Origin: Hyphomicrobium sp. | GTDB lineage: Bacteria; Pseudomonadota; Alphaproteobacteria; Rhizobiales; Hyphomicrobiaceae | Direction: 5' to 3' | Assembly (NCBI GenBank): GCA_002928395.1 | Contig: PEQZ01000003.1 | Coordinates: 1 to 50,769, forward strand | DNA length: 50,769 nt | Shown: positions 38,011-46,834 of the stretch, in pieces | How the letters are laid out: each line of letters opens with the position of its first letter | Numbering within the stretch: position 1 is the first letter of the stretch | Made by a program: the position numbers and the translations under genes | Notes under the pieces: model-generated | Told to the model about the DNA's origin: nothing | Database searches by the model: none | The model's input: only the letters and a program-made list of their open reading frames with translations

Positions 38011-40773
38011 CTATTCGGCAGCCCCTGGCGCAAAGCGGCGCAAGGTCTTGATCTCGTCGGCGCTCACGTCCTCGAAATGTTGTGTTTGGGCGGCAACTGA
38101 CGACTGTCGCTCTTCGCTGCCGAAGGCCAACGAGGCCTCTGGTGAAAACACTTTTTGCGGGTCGAAAGCGTCAACGAACGAAGCTTCCAACTCTGTCGGA
38201 ACGGCTCGGGTTGCAGGTGACGAACCTATGGACCTATGACCAAATCCGGCGCCTAGCAACGATGCCGGCAGGTTCGCAGCAGTCGCCGGGATAGAAATGG
38301 TCTCGCTGCGCGAGAGGATATAGTGCGTGTCGCCGTTGGACCGCGCGGGCACGATGTGGGCGGCAGACGACAGGCTAACCAGGTCGGCTCGGCTCGCGCC
38401 GGGCTCGATCGAACCCTGCTGTCGAACTGCGATGTTGGGCAGGGCGGTGACGTTTGCTGGAAGCGACACGGGCTCGGCGACGGCGGGCGTGACCGAGTGC
38501 ACGACCGGTGACTGGTCGGCAAGCGCGGCCTTGGCGTTCGCCAGGGATCGCATGGATGGCGGAACTTGCCCGCGATCAGAGGTGTCACGTGTGTAGGAGG
38601 CGGGCGAAAACTCTGGCCGGGGCGCGGGAGGCATGGTGGATGCGGTGTTAGAAAATGGCGCGTATGGCCCCCACTTTGCCGCCGCGGCTGCTTCGTCCAC
38701 GCCTGGAGCCTGTGCGACATGGGCTGGGTTCCGGTGCTTTGGCATCGTGTCGGCCGGAGTTGGTCGCTGATAGCCAGCCGGCTGACTTGCAAAGTTCTCG
38801 GATCGCTGCCCTGGCCGGTCGGCGGCGTAGTTCGATGTCTGGTTCATAGCCGGGGCATATCCCGCATGCATCGTCACGACGTCCGGCATCAAGGGTGGGC
38901 GCACGTCGACTGCCGGCGAACGCGATGCGGGACTGCCGAACGTGCGGGCCAGTTCATCCTCGACGCGACGATGGCGCTTCTCGGCCTCGACGCGGCGGGC
39001 AGCACCCATCACCGCCCCAAGAATGAGTTCAGACCAGGCACCATCCTTGAAGCGATACACGCGGAACGCCTCGCAGCCGGCAAACTTGCTGCCCTGCCGC
39101 CACAGCTTCTTCTGGATTGCCTTGGTCGACAGCAGGGGCGTGTAGACGCGGCTGAAAATCTTCTCCGTTTCGAAGCTCGCGAACAGATTGACGAGCAGAT
39201 GCGCCTCCTGTTGCAACTCCTCGACTTGGGCGGTGCCGATGCCGTTGCTGCTGTGGGTTTTTTTAAACCGGTAGGGCGCATCGAGCGGAACAGCGACGTA
39301 GTAGGCGCCGTTGAAGTCGAACACGACGTGGCGGAAGATCTCGAAGTTCTGGCGGATGGCCGGGTCGCGATGAATGTCGTTGAACCGCGACAGGATCTGG
39401 ATGACCGGCCCCTTCTCAGCTTCGCGCATCTTGGTGACGAGTGAGCCCAACCGGTTGGCCGGCCGCCCCATGGACACGAGCAGCAAGCAAAAATCCACGA
39501 AGGCAGCAATTGCCAACGGGATATAGTCTCGCTTCGACAGGCCGGCCGCTTCCGACAGGACGGTGCGGTTGGCGTGTGCCGGTGCCTCGACCGATTGCAC
39601 GGCCTTTTTCTGCAGGTCGCGCAACTCATCGGCCGACGGCGGCAACTTGAAGGATAACGCTCCATAGAATGTGGCCGTGAGACGCCGGAACGCCTCGATG
39701 GTCGCTTCGGAACCTTCGACGGCGGCGATTTTCGGTTTTTCGAGGTCGGGAAGCTGGTCGATGGCGCGGACGACACCGCGCAGCGCGGTCTGTAGTTGCG
39801 GATCGGGGCAGGCGTACGTGCCACCCTTGCTATCGGCAAACGTGGTCTTCTCCGCGCGCTCTGCCAAATCCGTGCGGATCTGGCGCAACTGCGGATCGGT
39901 GCGGAACGCATTGAAACCGGTAACGGTGAGATCGAGCTTACGGCCCAGCGCCTTCATGAACTCGTTACGGGTGCCGGACCTGGCATCGATCAGGGACGCA
40001 TCGTTGGCCGAGATCTTGATCAGATCGGCGTCAAGTGCGCCAAGCTCGGTTTTGACTTGGCCGGCGCGGCCCTTGACGAACTCCGACGCGAACGAGAAGC
40101 GGGCCGCGTCGTCCTCCCTCAACTTGCGGCGCGGCCCGTCGCCAGGCTTGGAATTCGGGCAGGACGTGCCCTTTGCACGCTCCACGTCGGACTGCGTCGT
40201 CGAAATCTGGGTCAGTTGGACGAGCGTGGTCGACAACTGGTCAAGGCGCGTGGACGCAGCGTGGAGCGAGGATTGGACCTGGGTCACCGCACTCTCGGCG
40301 GAACGCGAGGATTCGGACCGGCTCTCGAGTACCTTCCAGTAGAAGCCGAACCCGAAACCGATCGAGATCAGCGTGAGAAACACGTAGCCGACCGCGTAGA
40401 AGACTTTGGTAATGAGTGGATTTGGCGCAAACAGCTGATCGAGCAGCCAGACCACCATCACCATCAGCATGGCAACCGAGAACGCGATGATGACCTTGTG
40501 CACGACCGGCAGGTCGCCCATGTTGGCTTCGATCAGCTCCAGCATACCGACATAGGTTGCGACCCACGACAACACGCCAAGGCCGACGACGAGGGCGAGC
40601 TTCTTCCAGTCGCGGGGCGCGACATCAGCCTCGGACCACGCCGGCCCGAACGCGGCGGCGGCGGCGGTGAGTTCGCTGCGCGCGGTGCGCATGGCCAGGG
40701 TGCTGTCTTCGCCCATCTGGCCGAGGCCAGCGTCGCCGAAGCCCGTCTTGTCCGCATTCCTTCGAAACGCCAT
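38011..40773 (-). CDS. large four-helix membrane protein of unknown function
   Basis: The 920-residue product has three N-terminal membrane helices (about 58-80, 92-113 and 122-146). A region of about 265 residues follows, probably periplasmic and partly coiled coil (SSLHAASTRLDQLSTTLVQL). A fourth helix lies at about 415-436 (YIPLAIAAFVDFCLLLVSM). The cytoplasmic part has a compact domain (RQNFEIFRHVVFDFNGAYYVAV to AWSELILGAVMGAA, about 470-610) and then about 300 low-complexity residues rich in P, A, S and T, likely disordered. I know no named family with this layout. It could be a scaffold or sensor. The gene lies 254 bp after the PBP-like gene on the same strand, in a region otherwise full of wall genes. 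Confidence 0.72.
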   Translation of the reverse strand: MAFRRNADKTGFGDAGLGQMGEDSTLAMRTARSELTAAAAAFGPAWSEADVAPRDWKKLALVVGLGVLSWVATYVGMLELIEANMGDLPVVHKVIIAFSVAMLMVMVVWLLDQLFAPNPLITKVFYAVGYVFLTLISIGFGFGFYWKVLESRSESSRSAESAVTQVQSSLHAASTRLDQLSTTLVQLTQISTTQSDVERAKGTSCPNSKPGDGPRRKLREDDAARFSFASEFVKGRAGQVKTELGALDADLIKISANDASLIDARSGTRNEFMKALGRKLDLTVTGFNAFRTDPQLRQIRTDLAERAEKTTFADSKGGTYACPDPQLQTALRGVVRAIDQLPDLEKPKIAAVEGSEATIEAFRRLTATFYGALSFKLPPSADELRDLQKKAVQSVEAPAHANRTVLSEAAGLSKRDYIPLAIAAFVDFCLLLVSMGRPANRLGSLVTKMREAEKGPVIQILSRFNDIHRDPAIRQNFEIFRHVVFDFNGAYYVAVPLDAPYRFKKTHSSNGIGTAQVEELQQEAHLLVNLFASFETEKIFSRVYTPLLSTKAIQKKLWRQGSKFAGCEAFRVYRFKDGAWSELILGAVMGAARRVEAEKRHRRVEDELARTFGSPASRSPAVDVRPPLMPDVVTMHAGYAPAMNQTSNYAADRPGQRSENFASQPAGYQRPTPADTMPKHRNPAHVAQAPGVDEAAAAAKWGPYAPFSNTASTMPPAPRPEFSPASYTRDTSDRGQVPPSMRSLANAKAALADQSPVVHSVTPAVAEPVSLPANVTALPNIAVRQQGSIEPGASRADLVSLSSAAHIVPARSNGDTHYILSRSETISIPATAANLPASLLGAGFGHRSIGSSPATRAVPTELEASFVDAFDPQKVFSPEASLAFGSEERQSSVAAQTQHFEDVSADEIKTLRRFAPGAAE

Positions 40774-41027
40774 GGCCGACTTCCAACCTCACTCGGGTAC
40801 GCCACCAGTTGATCCGGGCGGGATCTTGCCGTTCGACCGGCCCGCCATTCGGGTGTCCGATCCCCAGTCCCTGGTCGCGATACGCTATTGCCTCGGTCAT
40901 CGGCGCGCGTTGGCGTCAAATGTCCAGCATGGACGGTTAGAGGGAATTCTTGTCGCCACTGGGTTCCCGCTTAGGCCGAACCGTGGCGGTACACAGCCGC
41001 AAAGGCGGCAACGAACCAAGGCGGCCT

Positions 41028-43535
41028 TCAGTTGGCGTCGAAGATCTGCTGCCGGTCGGCCGGCGTCAGGCCGGAACCTTTACGGGCAGCGAGCGCGGGC
41101 AGATCGTCGCGTTGGGCGACAGGCACGGGCGCGGCGGGCTTTGGCGGCAGCAGCTGGGGCCGCGGGTTCGACATGGCGTGCGTCGCGAGATCCGTGAGCA
41201 ACACATCCAATAGCGGCGCCGCTGCCTGGGCCGCATGGACGGACCGAGCCCACGGCGCTCGTGGAGTGCCCGTGCCGACGAGCACCACGTAGGAATAGGC
41301 CGCGCCGTTCTGGAATTGCAGACCGCCGGTGATCAGGGTGTCGACGGTGGCGTTGGGATCGAGCGTCACCTGTGTTCCGGTCTTGGCAAAATGGAGCCGG
41401 AGGTCTGGTCGGCGTGCTGCGCACCACGCACTGACGCTCTTGAGTGTGCCGTGGGATGTGCCGTTCGACGTGTAGCACAGAGGGGCTTCCAGCATCGCTT
41501 TCAGGAAATTGTGGGCGCCGCGGCGGATGAGTGTATTCGGTACGATCTCGCTGCCCGCCGGACCGATCGCAGAAACCGCCGTCTGGCGGTTCGTGTAGTC
41601 GTAGGCTTTGATCAGCGATGGCGGCTTCACGGGCTGCCCGCCTTTGCCGATCAGCGCACCGAGCAAAACGCTTGCCATCTGGTGCACGCGGCGAGGGCTA
41701 CCGCTGATCTGGCCGAGCACGGCGGCGGTCGACGGCGGCGTTCCCTCGCCCGCAGCACCAGACGGGGGCATGACGAAGCCGAAGCCATTGATGAGTTTGG
41801 CCATCTGGTCCTGACCGGCGAGGGCCGCGCGATTGAGGAGTGGCCCGTTGAGCGAGCACGCGAAGGCGACGATCGCCTTCCTGCCGTGCCGCTCGGTGCC
41901 ATTGCGATCGCAGGTTTCGAGGCCTCGGGCGGGTGCTTCCGTGTCGAGATAGAGCGAGCCGGCGCTGTCTTTGCCCTCGTTGCCGATGGCGATGGCTGCC
42001 AGGATCTTTCCTGTCGAAGCGATCATGCGGGATTCGCGGCCGGCCTCGTAGGTGCCGGTCAACGCACTGCGGGCAAACGGCGATCCAAAGTAGGAGGCAT
42101 TATCGCCGGCCTCGAAGTAGCGGACGATCTCGCCCTTCTCTGTGGCGGCGACCACGATCACGTCCGGGCTTCTCACATCGCCTTTGACTTTGGCCGGATC
42201 GAGGACGAAGCCAGGATTGAGCTTGGGCGCGATCGACAAATCGATTTTCTTGAGCTCTCCGCGAATTCGCTCGGCAAACGCAAGGTTCTCCACAACGTCG
42301 AATGTCGCGGTGACGCCGCGCACATGGTCGCGCCAGCCGAAGCCGTAAACCTGCTTCATTTCTTCGCGCAATCCGAACCGCGCCGACGGCATCAGGGCGT
42401 TGGCGCGTGTGATCGGATTGGCCTGGGCGCGCTTGGCCATGTCGGGCGCGTGCCGCTCCAACGCTTCCTGCAACTTGGGTTTGACCTTTGGATCGGGCGG
42501 ACCGCCGGCCAAGTTTACCAACTCGAACACGATCTTCTTCTGCTCGGCCTCGTCGGTGATCAGTTTTTCGGCGCAAGTGCGCGCGCGGACCTCGGTGATG
42601 TAGCGCCAACGGTCGAGCCGCACTTCGTTGAGTTTCTCGCTGCCCTCTAGGAGGATGATCGGTTTGTTGACAGCGGAGGCGAGCACGTATTGCTCGGCGA
42701 TCGAGAGGTCCTTGGCCTCTTTGCCGAACACGATGCGGGACGTCACTTCGACCCCGTGCAGCGGCTGGCCGCCCGTGCGTTGCGCCAGCCAGATATGGTT
42801 GGCCGCCCACTGCTTCAGTCGCGTGTCGTCGCCGCCCCGGGTCAATTCCTGGTAAATCACCGGGGCTAGCCACCATTCCCCGATCTTGCGCCGGAGCTTG
42901 GTCAATCCACCTTCGCTGGATGACGGCGGGGTCTTGTAGATCACGCGCGCGAACTGCATCGGCAGCGTCGAGCCACCGACACCGAGGCTCAGCCGCTTCA
43001 GCGCGATCGACCTCTTGACGGTCGTGTAGGGGATCTTGAGTACGCCGAGTAAATCGATGCCGTAGGGATTGAGCGGGCCACCAAGGTAGCGATCCTCGTG
43101 ATAGACGAGGCAGTTCCAGTAGTGCGGCGGCGTTTCGCGCACCGGGATCGACTTGTGGTCGGGGTTGGCCGTGTAGTCGCCGACCTCGATGGCCGCGTCG
43201 GTGTAGTTGACGTCGCGGCGGCTGTCCAAGCGTGGATCGAAAGTACCGACGAAGTTGCCCTTGGAGTCGTAGATCGCTGTTGCAAGCCAGCGCTCAGCGT
43301 CGTAGCGGAGCTTGTCCGACAGGTAGGCTTGGCCGGTAATGCCGCGAAGTGGCGCCAGAATGTAGACGAGAACGACCGCGAAGGCCAAATATCCCAGCGT
43401 GCCGAGCGCGATGTAACGGACGAATCCGAGGCGCGGGTTGAACGCCACCCACTCGACCAAGAACCTCGATGCCAGCAGCGGCACGGAGATCAAGATCTCG
43501 GCGGCGCGCGTCAGAATACGAAGCAGCAACGTCAT
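41028..43535 (-). CDS. divergent class A penicillin-binding-like protein
   Basis: The product (835 residues from ATG 43535) has an N-terminal membrane region, a GT51-like domain and a transpeptidase-like domain. In the GT51 part the usual EDxxFxxHxGxD reads EDRYLGGPLNPYGID (E147), with three extra residues, and GGSTxTQQ reads GGSTLPMQ. The transpeptidase motifs are ASTGK (S507, K510), SLN (S561-N563) and KTGT (K718), all present. It is unlike pbpC in this window and probably a separate, less-studied class. It may synthesise or trim peptidoglycan at a special site. The open frame reaches 43655, but ATG 43535 just before the first helix fits best; no good ribosome-binding site is seen. Confidence 0.8.
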   Translation of the reverse strand: MTLLLRILTRAAEILISVPLLASRFLVEWVAFNPRLGFVRYIALGTLGYLAFAVVLVYILAPLRGITGQAYLSDKLRYDAERWLATAIYDSKGNFVGTFDPRLDSRRDVNYTDAAIEVGDYTANPDHKSIPVRETPPHYWNCLVYHEDRYLGGPLNPYGIDLLGVLKIPYTTVKRSIALKRLSLGVGGSTLPMQFARVIYKTPPSSSEGGLTKLRRKIGEWWLAPVIYQELTRGGDDTRLKQWAANHIWLAQRTGGQPLHGVEVTSRIVFGKEAKDLSIAEQYVLASAVNKPIILLEGSEKLNEVRLDRWRYITEVRARTCAEKLITDEAEQKKIVFELVNLAGGPPDPKVKPKLQEALERHAPDMAKRAQANPITRANALMPSARFGLREEMKQVYGFGWRDHVRGVTATFDVVENLAFAERIRGELKKIDLSIAPKLNPGFVLDPAKVKGDVRSPDVIVVAATEKGEIVRYFEAGDNASYFGSPFARSALTGTYEAGRESRMIASTGKILAAIAIGNEGKDSAGSLYLDTEAPARGLETCDRNGTERHGRKAIVAFACSLNGPLLNRAALAGQDQMAKLINGFGFVMPPSGAAGEGTPPSTAAVLGQISGSPRRVHQMASVLLGALIGKGGQPVKPPSLIKAYDYTNRQTAVSAIGPAGSEIVPNTLIRRGAHNFLKAMLEAPLCYTSNGTSHGTLKSVSAWCAARRPDLRLHFAKTGTQVTLDPNATVDTLITGGLQFQNGAAYSYVVLVGTGTPRAPWARSVHAAQAAAPLLDVLLTDLATHAMSNPRPQLLPPKPAAPVPVAQRDDLPALAARKGSGLTPADRQQIFDAN

Positions 43536-43741
43536 CGTGTACGCCGAACCGGTTTCATGGCTTAGCCTTGCCGGGCAGAGGCCCAATTCCGACTGGTAGG
43601 CCGCCAATGTGGCGCGCACGGGTCCTTGGTTTGACCGCGCCGTGACTGATTTCAAGGCGCTTGGCCGGAAATGTTCGCTCCCGCGGGCATCCCTGGCCGA
43701 TAGGATCGCGTACCAATAAGTGTCCCGCCTCGGAGAACAAC

Positions 43742-44536
43742 ATGGCTCGGTACTGCGGCCTCACAGGTTTGGCTCTCGCTGCGATTTGGCTGTTGGCCGG
43801 CCCGTCCGTCGCAACCGATATTTCCGCACGAGATGTTGCGGAGGCACTATTCAAGTCTGCCAAGGGTTCGCCCGTTGATCTCAGCGGCCGGTCGCTGGCC
43901 GGACTGGATCTCGCGGGGCTCGATTTCAAGGGCGCGCGGCTCGCAGGGGCCGATCTGTTCGGCGCGGATCTCACCCACACGAAGCTCGACGGGGCCAACC
44001 TCGAGGGTGCAACGCTCGATCGGGCGACCGTCAGCTACACCGATTTTACGGGCGCCCGCATGAAGGGTGCGGTGCTGCGATCGCTGACGGTGTTTTCTGA
44101 CCTGGAGCCGAACCCGGCGCAAGCACCTCGCTTCACGGGTGCCGATCTCACCGGGGCCGAAATCATCGCCCGGCTGGACGGCGCGGACTTCCGGGGGGCG
44201 AACCTCACGGACGCGCGCATCAAGCCCCAGTTGCCGTCGTGGGGCGCATTTACTCCTCGCGCCGTGTTGGTCAGCGCAGACTTCTCGTCGGCCAACCTCA
44301 CCCGGCTCGAGGTGCGCAAAGCGGTCTTGCGGTTCGCCCGTTTCGTCGATGCCGTCGTCCGTGCCGCCGACTTTCGCGACTGTGACCTGACGGGCGCAGA
44401 CTTCAGCGGCGCCGATCTCTCGGGTGCGAACTTCACTGGCGCCAACGTCGACGGCACGATTTTCAAGGGCGCCAGAGGCCTGGATACCGCCAGTGGACTG
44501 CCCGACACAGTGAACACGGATCGCATGATCCGCTGA
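43742..44536 (+). CDS. exported pentapeptide-repeat protein
   Basis: After a signal peptide (residues 1-25, ending GPSVAT) the 264-residue protein consists of pentapeptide repeats of the A(D/N)LxX type, for example LAGADLFGADLTHTKLDGANLEGATL and ADFSGADLSGANFTGANVDG, which fold as a right-handed square beta-helix. A non-repeat stretch (FSDLEPNPAQAPR and KPQLPSWGAFTPR) interrupts the coil twice. The ATG at 43742 has GGAG six bases upstream. Export suggests a periplasmic role, unlike the cytoplasmic Qnr or MfpA proteins that protect gyrase. It diverges from the PBP-like gene, 206 bp away. Confidence 0.85.
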   Translation: MARYCGLTGLALAAIWLLAGPSVATDISARDVAEALFKSAKGSPVDLSGRSLAGLDLAGLDFKGARLAGADLFGADLTHTKLDGANLEGATLDRATVSYTDFTGARMKGAVLRSLTVFSDLEPNPAQAPRFTGADLTGAEIIARLDGADFRGANLTDARIKPQLPSWGAFTPRAVLVSADFSSANLTRLEVRKAVLRFARFVDAVVRAADFRDCDLTGADFSGADLSGANFTGANVDGTIFKGARGLDTASGLPDTVNTDRMIR

Positions 44537-44571
44537 CCCTGAACCTGGCGACCCGTCATCAGTCCACGACC

Positions 44572-45885
44572 CTACCGGGCGAGAATTCCGAACTCCGAGA
44601 ACGGGATCAGCGCAACCGGATCGCCGCGGTGCACGTCTGCCGTGTCCTCGGGGATGTCTATCAAGCCATCCGCCGCGCGGAGACTGGAAATCAAACCAGA
44701 GCCGTCACGCTTGAACTTATGCGCTGTCATGCGCCCATCGGGGCCGGTTTCGATCATGCCCCGCCAGAACTCGCGGCGCCCGGGCTTGCGGCCCTTGAAG
44801 TCGAAGGCGGCCGGCAGGATGAAACGGCGCGGCTCCGACCAGGGCGCACCAGCCAGCCGCCGCAACAAGGGAAACACGTACATGAGGAAGCAGACAAAAA
44901 CGGCCACGGGATTGCCGGGCAGCCCGATGATCACGGTCTCACGGGCCCCCTGGCCGATCTGGCCGAACATCATCGGCCGGCCGGGCTTGATCGCGAGTTG
45001 CCAGAGATGGCGGCGACCGAGTGCTTCTAGCGCGGCCCCCATGTGGTCCTCCGCACCCTTACTGGCGCCACCCGTTGTGAGAATGACATCGAAGGCGCGA
45101 GCGGCATCGGCCAGGCGCGCCTCGACCTCGGGGCGGGAGTCTGGCCAAACGCCGAGGTCGACGACATCCGCTCCGGCCAGGGCGACGAGCGCGGTCAACA
45201 TTGGCACGTTGGCGTCGTAGACGTCGCCGAGTGCGAGCGGCCGGCTCCCGGCACGGACGACCTCGTCACCTGACGACACAATCGCCACGCGGAGCCGCTC
45301 GAAGACCTGCACTTCGGCGAAGCCGACCGAGGCCAGGGCGGCGAGGTCCTGCGGCCTCAACACGGCTCCTTCCGGTAAAAGCATTGTGCCCTGCGCGACG
45401 TCCTCGCCGGCCAAGCGGACATTAGCACCCTTTCGCAGGCCGACCGGAATGATCACCTCAGCTGGCTCGACCGATACTGAGCTGCCTTCGGGTTGAACCA
45501 CATCCTCTTGCATCACGGCAGTGTCGAGGCCAACGGGCATAACGGCACCGGTGAAGATCCGCACGGCACTGCCCGGGATCAACGCGCCTCGGAAGGGATG
45601 CCCCGCCGCTGCCCGACCAGCGACGGGCAAAGCGCGGCCAGGGTTCGCTACATAGTCCGCATGCGAGATCGCATAACCATCGACGGCTGAATTGGTATGC
45701 GCCGGCACCGGATGCTGGGCGATCACGGGAACCGCAAGGATGCGGCCACAAACAGCGGCCAAAGGCACGGTCTCGACGGCAGCCATCGGCGCAACGCGGC
45801 TCGCGAGTATGGCAAGCGCTTCGTCGTGCTTTAGCCGCGGCCGATCGGATACAAAGCAGTCATTTTGGAGTTTAGGTCGGCTCAT
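44572..45885 (-). CDS. moeA: molybdopterin molybdenumtransferase MoeA
   Basis: MoeA inserts molybdenum into molybdopterin. The 437-residue product has AHTNSAVDGYAI near the N-terminus, FTGAVMPVGLDTAVMQEDV, VAIVSSGDEVV, ILTTGGASKGAEDHM and IGLPGNPVAVFV, then the C-terminal domain. ATG 45885 gives a usual leader; the frame open to 45987 adds residues unlike the family. No other molybdenum-cofactor gene is in the window. It converges with the pentapeptide gene. Confidence 0.93.
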   Translation of the reverse strand: MSRPKLQNDCFVSDRPRLKHDEALAILASRVAPMAAVETVPLAAVCGRILAVPVIAQHPVPAHTNSAVDGYAISHADYVANPGRALPVAGRAAAGHPFRGALIPGSAVRIFTGAVMPVGLDTAVMQEDVVQPEGSSVSVEPAEVIIPVGLRKGANVRLAGEDVAQGTMLLPEGAVLRPQDLAALASVGFAEVQVFERLRVAIVSSGDEVVRAGSRPLALGDVYDANVPMLTALVALAGADVVDLGVWPDSRPEVEARLADAARAFDVILTTGGASKGAEDHMGAALEALGRRHLWQLAIKPGRPMMFGQIGQGARETVIIGLPGNPVAVFVCFLMYVFPLLRRLAGAPWSEPRRFILPAAFDFKGRKPGRREFWRGMIETGPDGRMTAHKFKRDGSGLISSLRAADGLIDIPEDTADVHRGDPVALIPFSEFGILAR

Positions 45886-46341
45886 ATAGGGTTGGGCTCC
45901 GGCGGCTTCCTGAATCCGCGAGCGAAGAAGGGGAACTCGCGTTCGAAAGCCCCGCCGGAGGGGAGCATACGGCCAGCCTTTCGGCAACCCTTCGAACTAG
46001 GTTGAAGGTCCAACGCCGATTCTGCCGTGGTCGAGAAACGACCTTCGCCACCCTCGAACACCCTCTGATCGGTGGCAATGTGCGGGTCGAGGCGGAGTGG
46101 AAACGTGCCCCATCCACGGAACACCGAGGATTGGGGCGACATTGGCCGGTCAGGACGATTGGTCAAGAGCGATCGAATTCGAGGCGCCCACCAGAACGCC
46201 CCTCCCACGCGACTAGTCGTCGATTTTTGCCGCTGGCTCTGCTCCCATTGTGATGTGAAACGTCCACACCGGGCGCATATCGAGCAGACGATCTCGCCGA
46301 ATGACCTAGAGTCAGATAACGGGCATAAACAATGCTGTCCG

Positions 46342-46434
46342 TCACAATGAATTCAAGATCACGAACACTCCGACTCCGATGGCAGGCCCAGCCATCGTAG
46401 CCAACAAGAGCATAACGAACGATTTCGCAACCAT
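46342..46434 (-). CDS. possible 30-residue membrane peptide
   Basis: From ATG 46434 a short frame encodes a peptide beginning MVAKSFVMLLLATMAG, continuing PAIGVGVFVIL and ending NSL. Nearly the whole length is hydrophobic and long enough for one membrane helix, with lysine at position 4 as an inside-positive signal. A GGGG stretch about eight bases upstream could serve as a ribosome-binding site. It is too short for ordinary gene finders. Small single-helix proteins often assist respiratory or transport complexes, but nothing here shows a partner. The frame could also be chance. Confidence 0.35.
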   Translation of the reverse strand: MVAKSFVMLLLATMAGPAIGVGVFVILNSL

Positions 46435-46623
46435 GATACAACCCCGCAACTACTCCACATGACACACTCGGCTCCGCTGGCTGTTGCCCTCTGCCAACCG
46501 AACCATCCGCAAGCGGCCGGATGCGCCCTACATCCTCCGACCACGCCGGACATTACTACACATTCCCCCTTGACACACGAGAGATTCACAAGATCGACAC
46601 AAAAAAGTCGCGCGTCGTCTGGC

Positions 46624-46632
46624 TGTGGATAA
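46624..46632 (-). promoter_or_regulatory. single perfect DnaA box
   Basis: TGTGGATAA is the complement of the consensus DnaA box TTATCCACA. It lies in the A+T-richer part of the gene-poor region. One box does not make an origin; it may be a DnaA titration or regulatory site, or chance. Confidence 0.3.
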
Positions 46633-46834
46633 CGAGTGTACAACGACTAACGCACTCGATTTTCTCAGCTTTCGATGTCACCGAAATTAAACAATAGAAT
46701 CAAGGCTAGTTCCCGTTTGGTGAAAGGCGACCGGTGTCGAGTGGTCGGGTCCGGCTTGTAGCGGCGACCCGCTGGACAACTCAAATTCGCAGACAACTGT
46801 CACCAATTTGCAACGTAACGACTGCTCGCCCTAC

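Larger units (their letters stand above)
45886..46834. other. 949-bp gene-poor region
   Basis: This is the longest stretch without a clear gene. It lies upstream of moeA and downstream of the HerA-like gene. The half nearer the ATPase gene has more A+T than the rest of the window. It holds a possible 30-residue membrane peptide (46342-46434) and one perfect DnaA box (46624-46632). I see no tRNA, tmRNA, 4.5S or 6S RNA. Other open frames here have no start signals and no recognisable protein. Confidence 0.6.

Noticed and set aside
41235-42650. 471-residue plus-strand frame
   Set aside because: Antisense to the PBP-like gene, whose motifs are clear; no start signal or family features.
46300-46834. 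chromosomal replication origin
   Set aside because: Only one DnaA box is present and no origin-linked genes such as hemE, dnaA or parAB are nearby.
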